Assembly: GCA_001430745.1 (NCBI GenBank)
Contig: KQ482011.1
Coordinates: 125,570-147,780 of the forward strand
DNA from: Auxenochlorella pyrenoidosa
Lineage: Eukaryota > Chlorophyta > Trebouxiophyceae > Chlorellales > Chlorellaceae
Direction of reading: 5' to 3'
Length of the DNA stretch: 22,211 nt
Part shown: in pieces, positions 9,574 to 22,211 of the stretch
How positions within the stretch are numbered: position 1 is the first letter of the stretch
Layout of the letters: every line of letters starts with the position of its first letter
The notes under the pieces: generated by a model
What the model was told of the DNA's origin: nothing
Databases searched by the model: none
Seen by the model: only the letters and a program-made list of their open reading frames with translations
Program-made: the position numbers and the translations under genes

Positions 9574-9600
9574 AGCTGGCCAGGCCACACCTGGCCAGCT
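9574..9600. repeat. Perfect 11-bp hairpin
   Basis: The arms AGCTGGCCAGG (9574-9584) and CCTGGCCAGCT (9590-9600) are exact reverse complements with the 5-base loop CCACA. It shares the CTGGCC core with the hairpin at 9274. Confidence 0.85.
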
Positions 9601-10389
9601 TCCCTAGCCCAATATCACGTTCGTACTCTTTCTTTCTTTTCTTTTCGAGCTAGGCACAGGGCAGACTGGACAAGGAAGGTGTGTAGGCTGAACGTGATCA
9701 CGCAAGCAGCGCACCGCGCAGTGCGCACACAGGCCAGGTGTTGGCCGGCGTTTACCAGAACCCCTTCCCTTCCAATTGCAGATTTGAAGTGCGGTAAAAT
9801 CGTAGCAAGCCTTCATTTCCAATTGCCGACAGCTCATCGCACATAGACAATGCCCGTCACCGCTGCCGCCACTGCCCTGCTACTGCCCGGCCACAGCTGC
9901 TGGCACCTGCCTCAGATGTCGGCGGCCGCATACTCGATCGCAATCTCAGGGCCTCCTAATGCGTAGCAGCGCCTTGCAGGGCCGTTCCCGTGTCCTCCCC
10001 GCAGCATTCGCCCCAGCACGCTCCGGGAATTCCCCCTCTCAGGAATCGCCCTCAAGCCGCTCTTTTTCCTTGACGCGCTGGAGCCTGCAGAGCCGGTCTG
10101 TGACGAGAGCCTGAGGTGAGCAGGGGCTCAGTCCCGATGTTCGTGATCATTGCCCTTTTTCTTGCCTGGGCAGGCCTAGCAGGCTGCCATTTGTGCGGTC
10201 CGCGTGGTTAAAAAAATGATCCGATGGCTGGCCAGTCAGATGGCGTATGAGCGGCTTGCTGCTGGGCATAAAAGCGGGCTTTTTGCAGCTGGTTCCAGCT
10301 TGAGGTGTTGTGCATGGCCGCAGGTTGATGCAGTAGGACGCTGCTTCTGAACACTGCTGCCTGTTTGCTAGCTGCCGCTTCCTGTCTTG

Positions 10390-10416
10390 TGTCGCAAGTT
10401 CCGTTGCAATTAGACA
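10390..10416 (+). repeat. Dispersed hairpin motif, copy 1
   Basis: TGTCGCAA, loop GTTCCG, TTGC, five bases AATTA, then GACA. The outer TGTC/GACA and inner GCAA/TTGC segments can pair, leaving a 5-base bulge. It lies upstream of the small gene, in its 5' UTR or a 5' intron. Related copies occur near 13395, 16311 and 19558. Confidence 0.75.
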
Positions 10417-10480
10417 GACTGGAAACACAAGCGGCTGCTCCCACCCATTTGCTTCAAATCTCCCTATCTCGTGCAGAACC

Positions 10481-10961
10481 ATGGCGCAGTTGTTCACAGA
10501 AGCAGAGCTGAGGGCCATGGACCCAGCTGTCGCCAATCGAGTTCGTGACATTCAGCACGAGCTGGATGCGCTGAGGTAAGGTAAAGAGGTATGATGACCA
10601 TCACTAAGTGATGGTCATCATGTGGGATGGATTGTGCTTGAATCGAACGACAACACGGCGGTCCGTTGCCTCGTCATCTGGTTGCGTGCCTTTATGATGC
10701 AGGTTTCGCCACCTAGTCCCGGCGATCCAAGCCGAATTTGAGGCAATCCCCAAGGGCGGCATTGACCGGGACGTCCTGGCAGCCAAGCTGCTGAAGCTGG
10801 TGCCCTGGGGAGGCAGAACCACGGACGTTAACACCCCGTCCAATCGCATGCAGCAGAAGCTTGAGGACTTGAAGGCGGCTGGCGCGTTGAAGCGCAACAA
10901 CAACACCTACACCTTGGTCCATGTGCCAAAGCCTACCGAGATTGCCGCATGGTGGTCATGA
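10481..10961 (+). CDS. Conserved-looking small protein of unknown function (117 residues, two exons)
   Basis: I do not recognise this protein. Exons 10481-10575 and 10703-10961 join through a good donor (GTAAGG) and a GATGCAG acceptor. The protein starts MAQLFTEAELRAMDPAV and ends IAAWWS. The first 32 residues look helical and polar. The second half (AAKLLKLVPWGG, then MQQKLEDLKAAGALKRNNN and TYTLV) has the spacing of a winged-helix fold: a helix, a Gly-containing turn, a basic wing and a strand. That is inference only. The start lies just after an intron-like CGTGCAG acceptor (about 10477). An in-frame open segment ending at a GTGAGC donor near 10115 could be spliced on, so the true protein may be longer at its N-terminus. 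It ends about 300 bases from the stop of the convergent IMPL2 gene. Confidence 0.75.
10591..10621. repeat. Perfect 31-base palindrome inside the intron of the small gene
   Basis: The arms of 15 bases (ATGATGACCATCACT and AGTGATGGTCATCAT) are exact reverse complements around a single adenine at 10606. It starts 15 bases after the 5' splice site of a 127-base intron. In RNA it would fold into a tight hairpin close to the donor. Confidence 0.9.
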
Positions 10962-11058
10962 ACCGCTGTCCACAGGCACTGTCCACGGGCGTATTCTCCG
11001 CCAAGACCATACCTTGTTCCCGATGCCTAAATGAACTTGGGCAAGTTGTCCTTTTGTA

Positions 11059-11063
11059 TTACA
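11059..11063 (-). terminator. Polyadenylation signal TGTAA for IMPL2
   Basis: Read on the minus strand this is TGTAA, 198 bases beyond the IMPL2 stop codon (11261-11263). It is the first clear copy seen downstream of that gene. Confidence 0.5.
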
Positions 11064-11078
11064 GTTCCACGCTTTCCT

Positions 11079-11083
11079 TGTAA
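11079..11083 (+). terminator. Polyadenylation signal TGTAA for the small gene
   Basis: TGTAA lies 118 bases after the stop of the small gene. Together with the opposing signal at 11059-11063, it implies that the two convergent transcripts overlap by some tens of bases at their 3' ends. Confidence 0.55.
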
Positions 11084-11260
11084 GCAGTACACAGTCATGC
11101 AGTGGGGGCAATTTCCCGCCCAAGCCGTCAACTTGCGTAAGAGCAGGGTGTGCAGGATCGGAACCAGCATGTGAACCTAGCAACACAAATTCCCGGGCAT
11201 GCAGTATCAACTGGAGTGCGAGGCAACTAGCAAGGAGGAGAGCGGTCACTTGGTACTACA

Positions 11261-14101
11261 TCACCGCCACTGCAGCAGCTCAAGTGCCTGCTGGTGCGCG
11301 CGGGCATCCCCTGCCGCCAGCACCTCGCCGCTGCAGGCAGTCACGTCCCCCTGCGGCGGAGCGCAGCGGGGAGGAGGGGGGGCGGGCAGGCGGAGGCGCG
11401 TAACCGCCTGGTCGCGCCTGGGCTGCAGGATATCAAAACAGCATGCATGCAGCCCTCCCTGTGTGCACTTCTCCGGGCGCTCTGCTGCCCGGGTCGCCAC
11501 GCGCCACCCATCCCTTTGGCCGCCTCATCCCCTGGCCTAATGCGCTCCACAGCCCATGTCTGAACCAATGCCGCTGCGCACCGCCCGGCCTGCATACAGC
11601 CTGCCTCCCTCCCCCGCTCACATGGCTGTCCACCGCCCACCGCAGCGGCTGGCCACGCCAGTCGGTCACCACGCCGCCAGCCCCCTGGATAATGGGCACC
11701 AGTGCCATGTAATCATACCTGCGAGGCAGGGGAGCATGCGCAGGAGGATCACGTGGAGGGGGCCGCGGATGTAATTGCGGAAAACTGGCGCCAGGGTAAC
11801 CCGCCAGCATGCCGGCAGCGGGCGCCTGCCTGCCCATGTGCTGCATGCACGACACCCAGCCGCCGCCACTCGCAGCCCGAGCACATGCAGGGCTAGTACC
11901 GCACCCTCCGCCCCTAGCTCCATGTCGGCATCTTCCAGAGGCCGGGCAGGCAAACAGACGCGGCACCTGGCAGGGCAGCGTTCACGAGCATGCACGGGCT
12001 GTAGTGGAAGCATGCTCTGCGGGTGCACCACGGTGCACATGCCCTGGCGCACTCACGGCTTCAAGTCTGCCTCCACTACAAGGTCGGCATAGCCAGCTGC
12101 CAGCAGGCCATAGGCGTAGCAGTCGCAGCCATACATGGGGATGCGCACTGCGGGGGCGCACAAACAGCAAAGGGACCGTTAATGACCAGAGGACACATGG
12201 GAATGCGCACTGCGGGCGCGCATGAGCAGCGCGCCGCCTGGCGCTCCCAGGCGCTGTAGATGGCCAGGGCTTCGAGGGGCGAGGGCGTGCAGAGGCGAGG
12301 CATGCGAGGAAGGAGAGGGGTCGCACTGTACTCGCACGCGCACGGATCCAGAGGGCTTGCCACAGGCTCGTCAGCCGTGCTGAACAAGCATGCGCAATGC
12401 CATGTAGGCTGCAGCCGCCCACGGCCACTGGACCATGCAGGCAAGGCCCCGCGGGCCCATTGTACGCTGCCAGCTAACACGCGGCATAGAAAAGGGAGGT
12501 CGCCCGAAAGTCAATACAGAAATACAGAAACTTGTTGTCATGTATTTGATTCAAAAGTTGATTCAAAAAAACAATTGGCTGCTTGCCTGCATCCCGCACG
12601 CGGTTGAAGGCCGCCTCGGTCTCCCCCGAGAACATGTGCGGCGTGGTGGCATACAGGTAGGCGTCGCTGATGGCGCCGCACGCGCGCGTGCTGATGGGCG
12701 CGCCGTTGAGCGTCGACAGCTGCCCCGCCACGCCCAGCCAGCGCTCCTGCCAAACCAATCCATCAACGAATCAATCAATCAATCACGCCAGGGGCGGGGT
12801 GCGCGGAGCTGGGCGCGTTGATGGCGGCAGCAGCAGGGCAGCTCATACGCAGCACGGCCTCCCTTCCCTTTCCCCCTCCCGGGAACTTGGGGCGGTGGAC
12901 GATGGCCACCAAGCTGGCAAGCAGGGGCAGCAAGGCAGCCAGCATTCTGCTCATGGACTGGCCGGCCCCCACCTTGAGGATGGGCTGGTCGATGATGCCC
13001 AGCACGGGCGTGCCGCGGTGCAGCAGCGCTATGAGGGTGCCGAACAGCGGCTTGCCTGGGGTGGGGGTGGGGTGGGAAGTTGGGTGTGTGTGTGGTGGTG
13101 GTGGTGGTGGTGGTGGGAGGGGGGTGGGGCTGGCATGGATGGAAGGGTGACTGATCAGGGCTGTGCAGCAGTGAGGCGGGGGTGTGGCCAGGGCTGAGAG
13201 GGTTGGCTGCATCTCCGACTCTGTGCACGGCCTTGTGGCATGCCTGGCTGCCTTGGCCCACAGGGCAGCCCATTCAAACCGGGACTGTGCCACCTCAGAG
13301 TACAGCGCAGTGAGCGATGCAAGGCAGCAGGCAGCTGGTCTGCATGGCAGGCCGTGGCAGGCATGATGGACAAGTGGCCCGCCCCTCCTGTCTGTGTCGC
13401 AAGTTCCGGTGCGGTTAGACAGCCTTCAACCCAAACAAGCAAGCACGAAACTGCCCGTGCCCCCCCAGCGCCTGCCTGTGATGAAGCTCTTGGTGCCGTC
13501 GATAGGGTCGATGACCCACAGCCACTCGCTGCTTCCGCCGCCAGCCAGGTAGCCCTGCTCCTCTCCAAAGATGGCATGGTCTGGGCAGCGCTCGGCCAGC
13601 AGCGCGCGCACCGCCGCCTCTGCTTCCCGGTCCGCAATGGTCACAGGGCTGGCGTCGCTCTTCACGTCCACCGGCACCGGGGTGCGGAAGTAGCGCGCCG
13701 TCACCTCGGCCGCTGCGTCGGCCAGGCTGTGCGCGACGCCAATCAGCTCGGGTGTGACAGCGGTGGTGGCGGCGGCGGCAGAGGAAGATGCATCAGGCCC
13801 TGCCGAGGCTAGCACCACGGCCGCCATACGTCGCCGTCGGCTGAGGGCGGGACACCTGAGGGATTAAATGCGCTGAGTGTAAGCACACCAGGCTGAAGGT
13901 TAGAACATCAGGTTGGAGGGTGCATTGCTGAGGGCAGCAGGCACCAGCGAGAGTAGGGGTGGCGGCAGTGGCGGCGGCGGTGGCGGCAGGCAGTCTAGAC
14001 TTCGTAAGCGGAATTGAGCACCTGGGTACGGATCGAGTCGATGTACGCTGCTGGCAGACAGGGGGACAGCTCCTGTCAAGGCCCAGGGCGGCTGCACGCA
14101 T
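11261..14101 (-). CDS. IMPL2: Histidinol-phosphatase, plastid, inositol-monophosphatase-like (IMPL2/HISN7 type), 7 exons
   Basis: Expected to remove phosphate from histidinol phosphate, the penultimate stage of histidine synthesis, with Mg. Exons in transcript order: 14101-14022, 13855-13476, 13055-12973, 12746-12587, 12147-12057, 11718-11622, 11350-11261, giving 326 residues. Metal-site motifs of the inositol monophosphatase fold are present: GEEQG (about 124) and WVIDPIDGTKSF (about 141), then YDYMALVPIIQGAGG (about 266). The stretches ITGKPLFGTLIALL, GCDCYAYGLLAAGYADLV and the C-terminal HQQALELLQW are typical of plant IMPL2 rather than generic IMPases. The first exon plus the start of the second encodes MRAAALGLDR onward to RRRRMAAVV, a basic, Ser/Thr-containing transit-peptide-like leader; a start at 13827 is the alternative. 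Introns 2 and 4 have GC donors. It is divergent from LysA and convergent with the small gene. Confidence 0.9.
12180..12215 (-). repeat. Copied acceptor and 5' end of IMPL2 exon 5
   Basis: On the minus strand, GCCCGCAG followed by TGCGCATTCCCATGT (copied start 12209) duplicates the true acceptor and start at 12147 (CCCCGCAG, TGCGCATCCCCATGT). The match extends into the intron side (GCGC, then a GCTG/GCTC segment). The copy is 62 bases upstream in the transcript, so using it would shift the frame. Confidence 0.8.
12766..12785. repeat. AATC microsatellite in IMPL2 intron 3
   Basis: About four and a half ATCA units lie next to the acceptor region of IMPL2 exon 4 (exon start 12746 on the minus strand). 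Confidence 0.8.
13083..13117. repeat. GT/GGT microsatellite in IMPL2 intron 2
   Basis: Four to five GT units followed by about seven GGT units. On the transcribed strand this is a CCA/CA tract upstream of the exon 3 acceptor (exon start 13055). A similar CCA-rich tract precedes LysA exon 8 at about 16925-16985. Confidence 0.8.
13395..13421 (+). repeat. Dispersed hairpin motif, copy 2
   Basis: TGTCGCAA, loop GTTCCG, GTGC, GGTTA, GACA. It matches copy 1 at most positions and both are preceded by CCTGTCT. It lies in IMPL2 intron 2, antisense to that gene. Confidence 0.75.
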
Positions 14102-14388
14102 ACTGGTCTCGTTGAGGAGGTCGCGAAATGACTGTTGTCAATCGTGAAATTTCAGATCGGAAGCAAGCGATATATAGGATCGATCAACTTCGACCATCGG
14201 GGCGCCAACGGCACTAGGAGACTCGCAGCAGAGCACAGCAGCTGCACGAGGCTGGCTGTGCGGAGTGCACCGCCCTCTTGCGCGCCTGCATCTATTGTCG
14301 CACCGGTGCAGCTGTTCTGAACAAGTCTTTTTGAGCAGCGCTAGACCCGTGGGTGGAGCAGGGCCTCCCTTCCTTGAGTCCAGCAACC
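14102..14388. promoter_or_regulatory. Probable bidirectional promoter between IMPL2 and LysA
   Basis: The 287 bases separate the start codons of two divergent genes and must hold both 5' UTRs and promoters if the starts are right. GATATATAGG at 14169-14178 contains TATATA at 14171-14176, about 70 bases from the IMPL2 ATG. Read on the minus strand it could serve as the IMPL2 TATA box, and on the plus strand it lies 213 bases before the LysA ATG. No other element is clear. Confidence 0.5.
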
Positions 14389-20052
<5,664 letters not shown>

Positions 20053-20305
20053 GGGGCGCCCCAGGGGCGTGGGAGCGCCGACGGGGGGGCAGGCAGCGCC
20101 CCGCTGGGCGGGGCGCAGCGAGCAGGCGCTCAGGCGTGCTAGGCATGGTGCCAGCAGCTTGCCGCCGCCCGCAGCCTGGCCGTCCCTCCCAGCAGCCTGA
20201 TGGCCCCTCCTCGTGCTGGTGTGCATGCGCCCCTTGATTCTTTTGGATCTGCAGCACTTCCCTTTCTCCTGACACAGCAGCAGAGCAGAGCGCAGCGGTC
20301 TGCTA

Positions 20306-20310
20306 TGTAA
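20306..20310 (+). terminator. Polyadenylation signal TGTAA for LysA
   Basis: TGTAA lies 254 bases after the LysA stop codon at 20050-20052 and is the first clear copy downstream. Confidence 0.6.
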
Positions 20311-20745
20311 ACCCTTGGCACTGGCATGCGACACAGTGACGAATGTGTTACGGCGACGGGCATGTGCGGGCCCTGGCTAGCAGCAATCTCGTTGCAATTC
20401 TGGTGTGGGGGGTGGTTTAAAACCGTCACAAATACGTAAGTCACACCTGATGTGCCATGTACAGTGGAATGGAAGCTTGCACAGCCGCCCAGAGGCAAGG
20501 GAACGGCTGAGCAGGGACGGGAGCAGAGGCAGCTGCAACAGGGCGTGAGTGCCCAACGCGTGCAGGAGCGGGGCCCAACAGACCTTTCATTGCTTCTCTA
20601 ACGAACTGCGAGGGCCAGAAACGCACCTGGTGCACCCTGCAGCCCACATGGCCACCCGCATGCTGCGCGCCCGAGGGATTGGCAGCAGGGCAGGCGGCCA
20701 GACACCTTGCCCCGGCCGATGCTTTGCTGTTCATCGCCAATCAAC
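20311..20745. other. Spacer and promoter region upstream of the translocator gene
   Basis: No protein-like frame is seen. The stretch includes an AT-richer patch (TTTAAAACC near 20415) and should carry the promoter and 5' UTR of the gene starting at 20746. No core element is convincing. Confidence 0.4.
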
Positions 20746-22211
20746 ATGGCTCTGTGCATCACAGCCCCCAGCAGCCGCCTGGCGCCGGTGTGCAGCAGCC
20801 GGTCAGGGCTTCGGCCCCTGGCCGCGGCGAGGCCCGCACTGGTGAGCCCATCAGCGATCGGATGCCCATCGGGCGGGTACCGGGCCCCACCGGGGCGGCG
20901 GGCCCCTCGCGGAGGCACTGGGGCTCTTCTCAAGCAAGCTGGCGCTGCCTTGTCTGCCGCAGGTGCCGGCCGGCCTGCGTGCATCTCCCCTGGTGCGCAC
21001 AAGCTTGGTTGAGCAGCAGCGGCGCGCCGTTCAGGCCCGTGCGCAGCAGCAGCCGGTCGTCGCTGCGGCAGCAGACGAGGCGCAGCTGGACCCCCTGGAG
21101 AGGTGAGATCGGGCTCTTGGTATCGGCAGGGGTTAAAGGATCGCGTCCGATCAGCAGGTGGCAGCTGCAGCAGGTGCGTGGCTGTTGGCACCGGGCGGGG
21201 GCGCCTGGGCAGGAAGAGCACAGCCTCAGCCTTTCTCAGATGCCAGATGCATGGACAAACTGCGCATCTGTGTGTGTTTGTGAAGACAAGAGCAGAATGG
21301 GATGCAGGTGGTGCAGACCTAGCAAACCATGACAAGACGGTGGGCAGTGTGCTCAGCCCGCTGCCATGTGCGCTGCCTCCTCATCTGCAGCACCTTTGCC
21401 AAGGTGGTGGGTCCCAAGGCCGCCCCCACGGTGGTGACCCTGGCCTTCATCACCTTCTGGTACGCCCTCAACATCGCGTTCAACCTGCAGGCAAGGGCCA
21501 GCGGAAGCGTTGACGCCTAGCTTGCGCTCCCTGCTTGCTCGCCCCTGACAGCGCTGTTCCTGCTGCGGCTTGTCGAGGGGGGTCGAGCAGTTGCCGCCGC
21601 AGCATAGCTTCACTGCGACAGAAGTTTTACTGGAGTCGCTGGCATGGAGTCATTGGGAATTGGCAGGATGTGTGTTGCGTGGCATGCAGTCGCCCCTACC
21701 CGGCGAGGGCTGCTGCTCACCAATACCCCATGCCCTGCCCTCCATATCGCTTTGCCTGCCGCGCAGAACAAGGTCATGCTCAACTACTTCCCCTGCCCAC
21801 CTGAACGCGTCCTTGCTACCCCTGTTTCTTTCTTCTCTTGCCCTGCAGAACAAGGTCATCTTCAACTACTTCCCCTACCCCTGGTTTGTGTCCACCGTGC
21901 ACGTGGTGGTGGGCGCGCTGTACTGCATTGTCGCCTACCTGCTGGGAGCCAAGAAGGCCTCCTTTGAGCGGGTGAGAGTCGAGGCAGGGCAGGGCAGCGC
22001 GGGAGGGGCAGTTACTGGAAGAGGAGGAGAGGGGGAGGGTTTTTGTTGCCGCCCCGGTCGGGGGTGAGAGCAACTGGTGCTGACCCCCAGCCCCCGTGCT
22101 GCCGACTTGCAACACCCAAGGCACGAGAGCCCCGGCGGCGACGCCCCCACCGCTGGCATCATTCTGGGCGGCATGCTTGTGAGCGCCCCGACCCTCCGGC
22201 TGGCCCAACCC
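20746..22211 (+). CDS. Triose-phosphate/phosphate translocator, plastid inner envelope, 5' part only
   Basis: A plastid phosphate translocator that would exchange triose phosphate for inorganic phosphate. Exons seen: 20746-20841, 20963-21102, 21391-21490, 21849-21971, giving 153 residues. The rest lies beyond the window. Residues 1-78 (MALCITAPSSRLAPV onward) form an Ala/Arg/Ser-rich transit peptide. The mature part begins with a hydrophobic segment TLAFITFWYALNIAFNL, then NKVIFNYFPYPWFVS and a second hydrophobic segment VHVVVGALYCIVAYLLG. The NYFPYP(W/Y)FVS stretch favours the triose-phosphate class over the glucose-6-phosphate or phosphoenolpyruvate classes. The intron after exon 3 has a GC donor (CAG then GCAAGG). 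The last exon ends at a GTGAGA donor at 21972. Nothing translator-like was found between 21972 and the window end, so that part is intron. Confidence 0.85.
21762..21800 (+). repeat. Copied acceptor and 5' end of translocator exon 4
   Basis: CGCAG followed by AACAAGGTCATGCTCAACTA and CTTCCCCTGCCC (start 21767) duplicates the true exon start at 21849 (AACAAGGTCATCTTCAACTA, CTTCCCCTACCC). The copy keeps about 30 bases with very few changes. It is 82 bases upstream, so its use would shift the frame. Confidence 0.9.

Larger units (their letters stand above)
9006..9849. other. Non-coding spacer between HisRS and the small gene
   Basis: No frame here gives a convincing protein. The ORFs at about 9200-9607 (+) and 9604-9837 (-) have no recognisable motif and no clear splice structure. 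The stretch is less GC-biased than the genes. It holds two perfect hairpins (9274-9300 and 9574-9600) and a TTTC-rich microsatellite at about 9627-9646. It presumably contains the promoter of the small gene that follows. Confidence 0.5.

Noticed and set aside
22091..22180. Possible fifth translocator exon after CCCCCAG at about 22090
   Set aside because: The translation in each frame does not resemble the next part of the translocator family (expected GPAAMHA-like region), so it was left as intron.

Overview
The window looks like nuclear DNA of a green alga, most likely a trebouxiophyte of the Chlorella group. The evidence is GC-rich sequence, genes cut into many short exons by GT-AG (and some GC-AG) introns with CAG acceptors, TGTAA polyadenylation signals typical of chlorophytes, plant-type enzymes with plastid transit peptides, and a Kozak-like context at the first start codon. 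No bacterial, plasmid, phage or virus feature was seen. The species cannot be fixed from sequence reading alone.

Layout: (1) 1-479, upstream sequence with no recognised gene. (2) 480-8903 (+), histidyl-tRNA synthetase in 17 exons, 1002 residues, with the long ammonia-lyase-like N-terminal part known from plant cytosolic HisRS. (3) 8904-10480, mostly non-coding, with two perfect hairpins. (4) 10481-10961 (+), a two-exon gene for a 117-residue protein of unknown function. (5) 11261-14101 (-), histidinol-phosphatase of the IMPL2 (HISN7) type in 7 exons. (6) 14102-14388, a 287-base gap between two divergent start codons, probably a shared promoter. (7) 14389-20052 (+), diaminopimelate decarboxylase (LysA) in 15 or 16 exons. 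(8) 20053-20745, 3' UTR and spacer. (9) 20746 to the window end (+), the 5' part of a triose-phosphate/phosphate translocator.

Three genes concern amino acids: one charges tRNA with histidine, one makes histidinol (histidine synthesis) and one makes lysine. The last two should act in the plastid and are transcribed divergently. The translocator links plastid carbon to the cytosol.

The most unusual structure lies in the introns. Many carry degenerate tandem copies of the neighbouring exon edge, including a copied splice acceptor or donor ('ghost exon edges'). At least nine junctions in HisRS, IMPL2, LysA and the translocator show this. A second unexplained signal is a 27-31 base hairpin motif (TGTCGCAA, 6-base loop, TTGC, 5 bases, GACA) present four times in non-coding sequence. 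At least four of about 41 introns use GC donors. One LysA exon has no usable donor before an in-frame TAA.
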